Shown: one piece after another, positions 8,963-21,200 of the stretch
How positions within the stretch are numbered: the stretch's first letter is position 1
Layout of the letters: every line of letters begins with the position of its first letter
Source of the DNA: Semisulcospira habei
Lineage: Eukaryota > Mollusca > Gastropoda > Semisulcospiridae
DNA length: 64,000 nucleotides
Assembly (NCBI GenBank): GCA_036245525.1
Contig: BTPG01000005.1
Span: 206,572,291 to 206,636,290 of the forward strand
Direction of reading: 5' to 3'
The notes under the pieces: generated by a model
The model's database searches: none
What the model was told of the DNA's origin: nothing
Seen by the model: only the letters and a program-made list of their open reading frames with translations
Made by a program: the position numbers and the translations under genes

Positions 8963-9259
8963 TCACAAGGTCAAAGGCTGCACAATTTCACACGACCCCG
9001 TCCCTGAAGACACCACTTGCCCTGCTACAATCCTTGCTGATGGTGAGCGCAGCTGGTCTGGCCGCGCATTGGTGCAGGCGTTCACCAAGAAGTTCATAGA
9101 TGTCTCAAACGTGATTTTTTGGAGTGGGGAGGGATTGGAGGTGATGGCCAGGCGATTGAAACCCATGTACGACCCCTGGAAGGTCATGTAGTCAGCCAGC
9201 AGAGACAAGTGACGATAGTCGACCTGAATGCCGTATGCGGCAAACACATCCTTCACCTC
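8963..9259 (-). CDS. POLR1A: POLR1A exon w22 (last)
   Basis: 297 bp after CCTTTTTCAG. Encodes [20 protein letters not shown] to CEIVQPLTL, stop TGA at 8963-8965. Phase 0 start. Confidence 0.95.
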   Translation of the reverse strand, partial: EVKDVFAAYGIQVDYRHLSLLADYMTFQGSYMGFNRLAITSNPSPLQKITFETSMNFLVNACTNARPDQLRSPSARIVAGQVVSSGTGSCEIVQPLTL

Positions 9260-12200
9260 CTGAAAAAGGAAACATGATAATAATAATAATAATGATTACT
9301 TGTATAGCGCCTAACCTCAGAAATTAGAGCTCTAGGTGCTTATCCCAAATCATACTGCCATATGCAAGCGACATTATAGTACTTACAGATAAGGATATAG
9401 CCCTAGTCCGCGCAGCTAACACCCTTAGTGGCACTGCAGACCCTGAAGCCCAGATTGTCTTCCTTACTGATGCCATGTCTGTCCTTGAGGCAGCAACAGC
9501 AAGCAAACTGCCATGTCTACAAGAGGCACTGCAAAACATCAAGTGCACCAGACTGGTGCTGCAGTGGATCCCTTCACACTGTGGCATCTACGGCAATGAA
9601 GAAGCTGACAGAATGGCAAAAGTGGGCGCAGAGAAAGAACAAGATGAAAATGGAGTCAGCTTCACAGAGATGAAGACCATCATTAAGTCTGTGTACAGAC
9701 CACCACAACGGCCCCTAGACAGTTACCATCAGCTGTCCAGACAAGAGCAGGTGACCATCTTTCGTCTGAGGACCGGGCACAACCGACTCAATTTCCACCT
9801 GCACAGACGCTTCCACCTCGTGCCATCTCCCCTGTGCCCTTGTGGAGAAGCAGAGCAGACCGCAGAGCACATCCTCCAGGACTGTGGGAACCACCAGCCG
9901 CTGAGGGAGGAGATATGGCCGAAGCCCGCCACTCTACAAGAGAAACTGTACGGGCCTGTGGAGGCGCTACAGAAGACCACATATTTCATTTTGAGAGCCA
10001 AACTCCAAGTGTGACGGCATTCGAGAAGAAGAAGAAGAAGGATATAGACCAATGGCTTTAGTTCAAGGGTAGTGCCAGAATAGCTTGGCGCCTAGAGGTG
10101 CCAAGCTATTCTGGCACTACCCTTGAACTATTTTATTCAAACCTATTTCACACACGGGTGTATTCTGAATGATCAGGGTTAACAAAAGGTAAATGTACAA
10201 AAATAACTCATCACAAAAACGCAATTTACAAAAAGGAGTAAACAAAATTGAAAACCAAAATACAACGCACTCTATAAACCGTCTGCACAATCACCAATCA
10301 AAAGTGCATATCATTCATTCAAGGAGGTGCTGCGCTTATAGACTCACACACACACACAAACACACTACTGCCAATAGAGTTGACTTCAACATATTGGTAT
10401 AATGTGATACAAAAGCTTCAGTTTAAACTTTGTATGCATTCTCCGCCAACTGCAGGAGACGGGCAAAAAGTGGCAGGTTAGCGTTATCTCGGCACCTTCT
10501 GTCCTGCTCGACGCTTACTAAAGCACAGGATAATGATCACTCGGACACACTCACCAGCAAGGCAGAAATCACAATATTACCTTTGAGCTGTCTTCTGACA
10601 AATCTCCGGTGACATGTGGACAGGGCTTATTAACCCTTTGTGTGTCGGTAACAGTCTTTGTCGTGATAAGGGTAACAGTCTTTGTCGTGATAAGGGTAAC
10701 AGTCTTTGTCGTGATAAGGGTAACAGTCTTTGTCGTGATAAGGGTAACAGTCTTTGTCGTGATAAGGGTAACAGTCTTTGTCGTGATAAGGGTAACAGTC
10801 TTTGTCGTGATAAGGGTAACAGTCTTTGTCGTGATAAGTTAACAGTCTTTGTCGTGATAAGGGTAACAGTCTTTGTCGTGATAAGGGTAACAGTCTTTGT
10901 CGTGATAGTGGTAACAGTCTTTGTCGTGATAGTGGTAACAGTCTTTGTCGTGATAGTGGTAACAGTCTTTGTCGTGATAAGGGTAACAGTCTTTGTCGTG
11001 ATAGTGGTAACAGTCTTTGTCGTGATAGTGGTAACAGTCTTTGTCGTGATAAAGGTAACAGTCATTGTCGTGATAAGGGTAACAGTCTTTGTCGTGATAA
11101 GGGTAACAGTCTTTGTCGTGATAAGGGTAACAGTCTTTGTCGTGATAAGGGTAACAGTCTTTGTCGTGATAAGGGTAACAGTCTTTGTCGTGATAGTGGT
11201 AACAGTCTTTGTCGTGATAGTGGTAACAGTCTTTGTCGTGATAAGGGTAACAGTCTTTGTCGTGATAAGGATAACAGTCTTTGTCGTGATAAGGGTAGTA
11301 GTCTTTGTCGTGATAGTGGTAACAGTCTTTGTCGTGATAGTGGTAACAGTCTTTGTCGTGATAAGGGTAACAGTCTTTGTCGTGATAAGGGTAACAGTCT
11401 TTGTCGTGATAAGGGTAACAGTCTTTGTCGTGATAAGGGTAACAGTCTTTGTCGTGATAAGGGTAACAGTCTTTGTCGTGATAGTGGTAACAGTCTTTGT
11501 CGTGATAGTGGTAACAGTCTTTGTCGTGATAGTGGTAACAGTCTTTGTCGTGATAGTGGTAACAGTCTTTGTCGTGATAAGGGTAAGTCATTGTCGTGAT
11601 AAGGGTAACAGTCTTTGTCGTGATAAGGGTAACAGTCTTTGTCGTGATAAGGGTAACAGTCTTTGTCGTGATAAGGGTAACAGTCTTTGTCGTGATAAGG
11701 GTAGTAGTCTTTGTCATGATAGTGGTAACAGTCTTTGTCGTGATAGTGGTAACAGTCTTTGTCGTGATAAGGGTAACAGTCTTTGTCGTGATAAGGGTAA
11801 CAGTCTTTGTCGTGATAGTGGTAACAGTCTTTGTCGTGATAGTGGTAACAGTCTTTGTCGTGATAAGGGTAACAGTCTTTGTCGTGATAAGGGTAACAGT
11901 CTTTGTCGTGATAAGGGTAGTAGTCTTTGTCGTGATAGTGGTAACAGTCTTTGTCATGATAGTGGTAACAGTCTTTGTCGTGATAAGGGTAACAGTCTTT
12001 GTCGTGATAAGGGTAACAGTCTTTGTCGTGATAAGGGTAACAGTCTTTGTCGTGATAGTCGTAACAGTCTTTGTCGTGATAGTGGTAACAGTCTTTGTCC
12101 TGATAGTGGTAACAGTCTTTGTCGTGATAAGGGTAACAGTCTTTGTCGTGATAAGGGTAACAGTCTTTGTCGTGATAAGGGTAACAGTCTTTGTCGTGAT

Positions 12201-15200
12201 AAGGGTAACAGTCTTTGTCGTGATAAGGGTAACAGTCTTTGTCGTGATAAGGGTAACAGTCTTTGTCGTGATAAGGGTAACAGTCTTTGTCGTGATAAGT
12301 ATAGGAATCATTGTAACAAGATGCTATCGACATTCAAAGGGTTATCCCTCACTGTCGGTGCTCAGATTGTGTGCATTTGTAAAATCATGAATTCAGCATC
12401 AAAGATCAAAGTTAAAGAACACAGATACAAAGTCATTTCTGCAAGAGGCATAGATCCTCATGAGCCCCCGCAACTGCGGGGGCTCATGAGGATCTATACC
12501 TCTTGCAGCTGGGTGGTGTTCAACTTCTCTCAGCAGTGAAGGGGTTAAAGAGTAATAAAAACTGCACTGCCACTAACGCACACATCAGGTCAATTTTTCA
12601 CGTTGACTCGCAATGACAGAGGGCTTTTTATCATGTTTGAAAAGGTCACAAATCTTCGTTGCTTTTACCTTGATGATGGCTTTGTTGGCGGCCTCTATGC
12701 CGTAGGTTTCCTGGATGTCCACGATACTGTTGGTGTAGAGACTGTTCAGGTCAAGAATGTCCCAGTACTTCATCATCTCCTGCACAAACAAATCAGCCGT
12801 AGAGATAGATAAGATACATGTCGAAGGTGGTTTTCCAATTTTGTTGTTGTTGGGGGCATTTTATTCCAAACGTATAGCACTGAGCCAGGTGTTTCCAGAT
12901 TCTCAAAACGTCATGGGGGGGCGGGGGGGGGGGGGGGGGGGGGGGGGGGGTTGCTGAGTGTGTGTGTGTGTGTGTGTGTGTGGGGGGGGGGGGGATGCTT
13001 CCAACAGCAAAGCTTTCAACTGCAAAACATTTTGTAGGTGAGGAGGAGGGGCTGAAAATCCTACTCCTGCAGGAGTTGACAGTTCATTAGTTATTTGCGT
13101 TTACTACAAGTGACAAAAATAAAAGATTTGAATGTGGCAAATACACTCATACAATGGTAAAGAATGATCAGCCCATTTAGCCCGGAGTCCCTACAGCAGG
13201 AGATGGATTGACCATGATAATTCAAGGGTAGTGCCAGCTGGCACTACCCTTGAATTATCGTGGTCAACCCATCTCCTGCAATTGGTACATAGTCATTAGG
13301 CAACACCTCGAAAATTTGAGAAATGGGACCTTGCGGCTAAAAGGGTTGACTGTAATTCTTATTCAAAAAACAGAAAATTTCATTCCCCTGACGAGAAAAA
13401 GATGCAGTCTGTCACTGAAATACTCGTTGCAAATATTTCCATGCACACAAACACTCTAACCCCCTGGTGCCTGCAGCCACTGTCTTGCTAACAGTACCAG
13501 GAGCTTCGTGCACAGAGTTAACCCTTCAGCTGTCGGTCACGATGATTCCTACAGGAATCATCGTGACAAAAGTTGCTACCCACAGCCAAAGGGTAAAGTT
13601 GTAGGCGACCACCTCCCACCTGTATGTTGATGCCCTCAGTGCGCAGGTGAAGCCTGGGGCCGCGTTCAGACAGCACACAGCGCTTGATGCCCTTGACTTG
13701 CTGAATGACAAACTGGCGCGACATCTTGTCCACCAGGGACTTGAGGTCCACGCGTCTCCGACCAACATCAAACTGCACAATGTCGCAAGAGGGACCACAT
13801 GAACGTAGCTTTTTCTTGTCAAACTGAACTCGCAAGTTCAATCTGGATATGAAGCATCAAGCCACATATCTGGACCTGGCTCACTGCAAAAGAGTTCACC
13901 TTTGCCTGTCGGCAGCTTTTTCTGTGTTGTGGCGATTCCTACAGGAAATCACCACAACAAAAACTGTTACCGACAGCCAAAGGGTTCAAGTTTGTCTGTC
14001 AAAAATGGAAGTAAATGTTGTCCGGTTCTCTAAAAAAAATAAATGAGTTGTTGTATCTGAATTTCATGATATCCATCATATGCACTGTACGATGTCAAAA
14101 AGACATACCATTCTTTCATTGACCTACACTGCTCTGCAACATCTAGTCATAACTTTGTAAAACACACAAATCACAAATAGATCCTGTTAAACCTTTTAGC
14201 CCCACAGGTGCATTTCCCAAATTTGGGAAGTGTTACTCGACGAGCATGCACCAGATGCAGGAGGTAGATTGACCATGATAATTCAAGGGTAGTTAGTGCC
14301 AGATTAGCTTGGCGCCATGAGGCGCCAAGCTAATCTGGCACTACCCTTGAATTATCATGGTCAATCAATCTCCTGCTGTAGGGACTTGGGGCTAAATGGG
14401 TTAACCCCAAACAAGATTTATACATATTTTATCAAGACACCCCCCCCCCCCACCCCCCAAAGCTCACCTTGTGAACTAATTATCTACTTCAGGGGCTTCC
14501 ACTTTGACACGGAGGAGGAAAGACGTAAAGTACACAGGTAGCACTGGTACCACTTAACCACTTCACTGCCAAGAAAAAAGTGAATACGATCCAACTGCAA
14601 GAGACATAGATCCTCATGAGCCCCCGCAACTGCGGGGGCTCATGAGGATCTATGGCTCTTGCTGTGACCAATTTGCATCCATGTTTCTTGGACGGATTCA
14701 GCTTTTGTAGGGCTCCCACTGAAGAAAACAAAAATCACTGAAATTGTTGGGGGGGTGGGGGGGGGGGGGGGTGGCAGGCACTTCGACTTCAACGCGACAA
14801 AGGGAACAGTAAGCTTTCCCTGCTTCCTCCAGCTTGCAAAACCAAGCACTGAGTGGTGTATCATCCACTTCTCAGTCCAACCGCGGCCAACACCACTTGT
14901 TCGTACAACTTTTGTCGATCTCTTTCACTTTTGCAGTGTCTTGCCAATGCACGATGTCGGAGCGTGACATTTTGCCTCCCTAGTCTCGGGTAGACAAAAT
15001 GGCAACTTCCCGCTCTCGTGAAGGAGAGTTTACACAAGATCTCTGGACCCAATGTCGTCTGCTAACTTCCGGAAAACGCGACAACCACTCTGCGGATTCC
15101 ACCGCCGTTTTTTTCCCCCTAAATTTAATTTTTTGGCGGAAATTTTTTTTCCCCCCCCCGCGGATTCTCATTTTTTGCGGAAAAGTGGGCGCCCTGCTTT

Positions 15201-18200
15201 TTGGTCATTGAATGAACAAAGATTCCAGAAACAAACATGTACGTACAGTGTATGAACAGTGGCAGGGAAGGGGTTAGCACCTTGACCCAACATGGCTGGT
15301 ACGCTCTGCTACACGAAGGCTAGGGTACAACCTAGACCTGGCAAACTGCAACACCCATCACACTACTCCACAAAAGTCAGTTTCTTGATCTCACCTGAAA
15401 AACCACCTCGCACCACTTTCCTTTTTTGTGTCGCCGGTAATCATGCACAAACTGCATTTCCTGCAACAACAAGAAAATCGGACTGCGTACACTTGAGGAA
15501 ATCTCACCTCATGACTTTTGTAGCTTCGTGAGGCGCGCCTGCACAAGCTGTGGGAGATGGATCGCTCATACGAGACTAGCATAGGAACTTTTCAGTCATC
15601 AGGGCTGACTGAGCTTCCCTGCAAAAGCTGCAAAGGGTAACCCTTTGGCTGTCAGTACTGAGTAGTGCTTTCTGTCGAGGTGAGTCCGGCCGGAATCACC
15701 TCAACAACAAGCGCTACCAACGGCCAAAGCATTGACCCATTTAGCCCTAAAGCCCTTCAACAGGAGATGGATCAACCATGATAATTCAAGGGTAGTGCCA
15801 GATGAGCTTGGCGCCATGAGGCGCCAAGCTCATCTGGCACTACCCTTGAATTATCATGGTTGATCCATCTCCTGCAACTGGTACATAATCATCAGGTGAC
15901 ACCTCCAAAATTTGGAAATGCGGCCTTGGCGCTGTATGGGGTACCTTACACAAAAAATGCTGAGTAAGCAAAAATGCATGAAGTAGAACATACCTTGACC
16001 CTGTTCAGGTCCGCGGAGTCGTCTTCTTCTGCTTCATCTCCCTCCATCTCCGTCTCGTGCTGCCCCGCCATGTCTTGTTCAGCACAAGGAAAACATTTTA
16101 GTGACAGTAACATAAACCAAGGGAATATGCAATCCAGACCAAAACGGTGACAGCCCTACGTGTAAACTGCAGAGAAGATTGATTGATTGATTGATTGGAC
16201 ATTGCTTAACGTCCCGACAGCAACAAGGCTTCCTCAGGATGTGCCTGCACTGCTTGTGAAAAAAACTAAACAGAAAATTGAATGTATGTCACCAGCCGGT
16301 CAAATACGTTAAATAAACCTACAACATGGGGCCTAAATAAACCCAAGACCATTTAGCAACACACATCCAATATCAAGATCTACAGGCAGTGCAGACAGTA
16401 GGGAGAGTTTTAAAAAGGCAAATACAGGTGAATGGACAAAGGGTAGACAGAAACACATGCCCCAGAATAGAGAGAAAAACCCACCCTGTGGGGCTGACCA
16501 GGGTGACCCTGGGAACTAAAAAATGCCTAACCCCACCCAAGTCCCCCAGGGCAGACCCGGGTGGGGTTGCAGAGAAGAATCCAAAGGAGAAAGAAACATG
16601 CATAGAAAAGACAGTTACAACACAATTTATTAATATTTTGGGTAAATACCCTTTTTCACAATAGACAAACAAATGTAGAGATCAGTCACTACTTATCTTC
16701 ATTATTGCAGAAGGAATGTGGCAACTGTTTGTCTATTTTTAAAAAATAAGAGTATTTACCCGAAATATTAATAAATTGTGTTGCAACTGTCTTTTCTAAG
16801 CATGTTTCTTTCTCTGTTGGGCTCTTCTCAACATAAACCAAGGGTCGTGCGTGACCCTTTCCTACGCCTCTATCCTGTTACTCTGCCAGGGCCACAAACT
16901 CTACTGTCAGCTGCCATGTACTACTGGTGTGTCCATCCAGCTCAATAGGCACTACTGGCACAGGCTAAGCAGGTGCCATACACATTCTATAAAACCCTTT
17001 TAGCCCCAAGGTTCCATTATCTGAAATTTTGGAGGTGTTGCCTAAAGAATATGTACCAGTTGCAAGAGAGATGGATTGATGATGATAATTTAAGGGTAGT
17101 GCCAGATTAGCTTGGCGCCTGAAGGCGCCAAGCTAATCTGGCACTACCCCTGAATTATCATCATCAATCCATCTCCTGCTGTAGGGACTCGGGGCTAAAT
17201 GGGTTAAGTTTCCTTGTACACTGCTCTACAAAACAAGGCAAGTAGGTCTCATCAGGGTTGGTCAGTACAGTATCCCCTTTTCCCAGTCGGCTCGTAATCT
17301 TGGAGTTATCTTTGACTGACCATGAGAGAGCATGTCAACAAGGTTTGCCAATGTTCCTTCTTTGGATTGAGGAAGATCAGTTCAATTCGACACCTCCTCA
17401 CTGCCGAAGCAACCAAAACGCTTGTTACCTCCCTTGTTCTTTCCCGCATTGATTTTTGTAATTCCCTTTTGGCTGGTGTTCCTCAGAATCTTCTTGATAA
17501 ACTTCAAAGAGTTATGAACTGCTCTGCCCGACTAATTTACAGAGTACCAAAACGTGAGCACATAACACCCTTACTTGTTGACCTGCATTGGCTGCCTGCA
17601 TCTCGAAGAATTGTGTACAAGGTTTCTGTTATTTGTTACAATGCTGTATTACTGGTTCTGCTCCCCCATATTTGTCCGACCTGGTTCATATTTACACACC
17701 TTCAAGATCCCTCCGCTCAGCATCAGACCTGCATATTTTCAGGGTTCCTAGGCGAAAGAAGTCTAGCCAGGGCCAGCGTGCCTTTTCTTATTTCGGTCTA
17801 GTCACTTGGAACGACCTTCCAGCCCATGTCAGACATGCTCCAACTCTGCTTTCAAATCACGGCTCAAGACCTATCTGTTTTCTTATGCGTACTTACTTAC
17901 TTACGCCTGTCACCCCTACCCGGGTATAGGCCGTCGACGAGAGACCTCCAGCAACTCCTGTCCTGTGCTTCTCCTTCGATTCTACTCCAGGTGGTTCCCA
18001 GTCTCTTGATGTCTGCTTGGAGGTCTCGACGCCAGGAGTTTCTCGGCCTACCTCTTTTCCTCTTTCCCTGGGGGTTCCATGACAATGCCTGCCTAGTGAT
18101 ACTGGAAGCTGGCTTTCTCAGACTGTGACCGATCCATCCCCATCTTCTTCGCCCAATTTCATTCTCTGCTGTTATCTGCTCTGTTCTCTCCCAGAGTCTG

Positions 18201-21200
18201 ACGTTGCTGATCTTCTCTGGCCAGTGGATTTTCAAAATTCTTCTAAGGCAACTGTTCATGAAGGTCTGTACTCTGTTGACTGTGGTTTTTGTCAATCTCC
18301 ATGTCTCTGCTCCATATAGGAGAACTGCTTTTACATTGGAGTTGAAAATCCGGACTTTGGTGTGTTGTGACAGCTCTCTGGAACTCCACACTTTTTTCAA
18401 CTGGAGAAAGGCTGCTCTGGCTTTACCGATTCGTGCTCTGACATCTGCATCAGTGCCGCCTTTTTTGTCTATGATGCTCCCGAGATAGGTGAAGGACTCC
18501 ACCTCCTCCAACGGGGTGCCAGCAAGCAAGACTGGTTCTTCCCTGGTTGTGTTCAGCCTCATTGTCTTTGTTTTCTGTTTGTGAATGGTGAGGCCCACTT
18601 GGGACGAGATGTCAGCAAGCCTCGTGGTCTTGTCCTGCATTTGTTGATGAGTGTGGGACAGTAATGCCAAGTCGTCTGCAAAATCGAGGTCGTCAAGCTG
18701 TGTCCACAGTGTCCACTGTATTCCACTTCGTCTGTGCTCTGTGGTCATCTTCATGACCCAGTCTATGGCCAGTAGGAAGAGGAACGGAGACAGCAGACAC
18801 CCCTGCCTGACACCAGTTCTGACCTGGAGCTCTCTGGTGAACTGCCCTTCGTGGATCACGCGACATGTCATGCCATCATAGCTGCTCTTGATCAGGCGGA
18901 TGAGCTTTGTGGGTACACCGTAGTGTCGTAGGAGTTTCCACAGAGTCTCTCGGTCCACACTGTCAAATGCTTTCTCATAATCCACAAAGTTGACGTACAG
19001 CGGGGAGCTCCACTCCAGAGACTGTTCCACGATGATGCGGAGAGTGGCGATCTGGTCTGTACATGATCGGTTCTTCCTGAATCCTGCTTGCTGGTCTCTC
19101 AGCTGGGGGTCAACGGAGCTCTTCATTCTCTCTAGGATGATCCTGTTGAAGACCTTTCCTGGTACTGACAGCAAGGTGATTCCTCTGTAGTTGGAACACT
19201 TGCTGAGGTCGCCTTTCTTGGGAAGCTTGATTAGGTAACCCTCCTTCCAGTCAGCTGGCATCACCTCCTCTTCCCAGATCTTTCTAAACAGTGGGTACAG
19301 CATCTCAACTGTTGTCTCTAGGTCTGCTTTCAGAGACTCCGCTGGGATGCCATCTGGCCCTGCCGCCTTGCCATTCTTCAAAAATGCCACTGCTTTTCTG
19401 ATCTCTTCCCGGCTGGGTCTGTCACAGCTGATGGGTAGGTCGGTCTCTGCCGGCTGGATGTCGGGGGGGTCGGGTGGGCTAGGTCTTCTTATGCGTACAG
19501 TTAGATGCATTTTCAGTGTGTTAGCAATCTTTGGCAGTAACTGTTCTTGTAACGGTGTGTGTGTGTGAGTGTGAGTTTTCTGATGTGTCACTTTAGTTTT
19601 TGTAACATTTATTGTAGCATTTTCTTTCTTGTACTTTTTGTTCTGTGAGTTTTGATCTTGTAAAGCGCTTAGAGCACCATTCATTAGGAGGTTAAGCGCT
19701 ATATAAATGTACATTATCATTATTATTATCGTTTTACGCAGAAAAGTCCTCTGTGTCAACCTGCACATTTTACGCAGCAAAGGCGTTGATTTTAAGTTAT
19801 TAGTTTATGTCATGGGTGGCTGCAATTGTATTTTTTTTAAATTGCCATAACATTCAGTACATCATGTATGGTGAAATCTAACCAATGCTTCTATGCAGAC
19901 TGTTTTAAAGATACCTCAAGAGAAAATTATTTGTCCTTTTTCTGGAATTTAATTTCTAATAAATAAAACATCAGTGAGATATGAACACAAAAATATTGCT
20001 TAGCGAACAACTCATTCAGGCAATATTTCAGAATACCACGCATACAACTCACCCTCAACATCAAGCAACTCAACCTCAACATCAAGCAACTCAACCTCAA
20101 CATCAAGCAACTCACCCTCAACATCCTGACTATCTTCTCCCACTTCCTCCTTCTCCTCTTCCTCTCCCTCATACTCCAGCGTGTCTGTGTGTCGACTCAT
20201 CTCTTTAGCGGCCGTTGCATCACCGTCATTCTCTTCCATGTCTGATTCACCATCATCGGCAGGCGCGTTGACAGTTTCTGCATTTTCATCTCGCTCCACT
20301 CGCCGAAGGGTGGCCTGCGAGGCTAGGCTGAGAGACAACCATCCAAATTAGCAGAAGCACAAACACGCTTTAGATACAATGCATGGTGCTGCTCCCCAAC
20401 AAAGGCAGCCCAAATTCCCCTAAAGAGATAATTAACCCATTACATCCTGAGGCTGATTTTTCACAAATAGTGAAGACTATATTACAAAAACAGAGACAGA
20501 GCAAGCATCTTAGTTCAAGGGCGCCAAGCTATTCTGGCACCACCCTTGAACTATCAGTCAAGCCATGGGTGTATCAGGATCAAAAGGGTTAAACTGTAAA
20601 ACAAAAACCCATTCACCGCCAGGGGACGCAGACCGTGTTTTTGAAATTCATCGTAAATGCAACATCGTAAAAGGAACTGGGATACAAAGTGGTCTGAACA
20701 AAAGGCACAGATCCTCAAGAGTCCCTGCAACTGCGGGGACTCATGAGGATCTATGTCTCTTGCAGCTAATTTGACAATTCTTTTCCCAGAAGTGAAGAGG
20801 ATAAACAAAATGTGAACTCAACGCTTCACCATTTTCATCTTGATACACCCATTGCTTGAAATAAATTGGACTATGATAGTTCAAGGGTGGTGCCAGAATA
20901 GCCTGGCGCCCAAGATGCCAAGCTATTCTGGCACCACCCTTGAACTAAAATGCTTGATCCATCTCCTAATCTGTAATGTAGCCTTTGTAGCTTTCAATAA
21001 GCATTTTTTAAAATCCGCCTCAGCATGTAATGGGTGAAGACATTACAGAGGGCAATGCATGGGTGAGACGGGAAAAAAAGTTGAATCCTGAAAAAAAAAA
21101 GAATTTTTCTTTAAAATGAATTTTTTTGAAAAATACTTACCGATGGTATTACATTGTGGAAAAGCCCTTAGCTAGCCTAATTTTAGCCAAAATTTGGTTG

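Noticed and set aside
9475..10014. Host RNase H-like gene
   Set aside because: It is bounded by a target duplication and a (GAA)n tail, and the C-terminal Cys/His segment is that of LINE pol proteins.
10630..12344. CRISPR-like array
   Set aside because: No unique spacers: units are contiguous and near identical, and the context is an intron of a eukaryotic gene.
10577..12539. Long ORFs (up to 641, 490 and 423 codons) in several frames of both strands
   Set aside because: They are produced by the stop-free 24-bp repeat, whose period is a multiple of three; composition is purely repetitive and all frames are open at once.
13773..13841. Upstream extension of POLR1A exon w20 (frame open through [11 protein letters not shown])
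   Set aside because: The upstream exon ends in phase 0 and the joined protein aligns without it; the extension would add residues absent from the family.
15508..15547. Possible 31- or 40-bp POLR1A microexon (TTGTGCAG|GCGCGCC...CATGAG|GTGAGA)
   Set aside because: Neither length is a multiple of three, and exon w18 joins exon w19 directly in phase with a good match to the family ([11 protein letters not shown]).
17897..19780. N-terminal 100 residues of the 627-codon ORF as part of the LINE protein
   Set aside because: They read through the target duplication into the flanking L2-like 3' UTR; the LINE starts at 19485.
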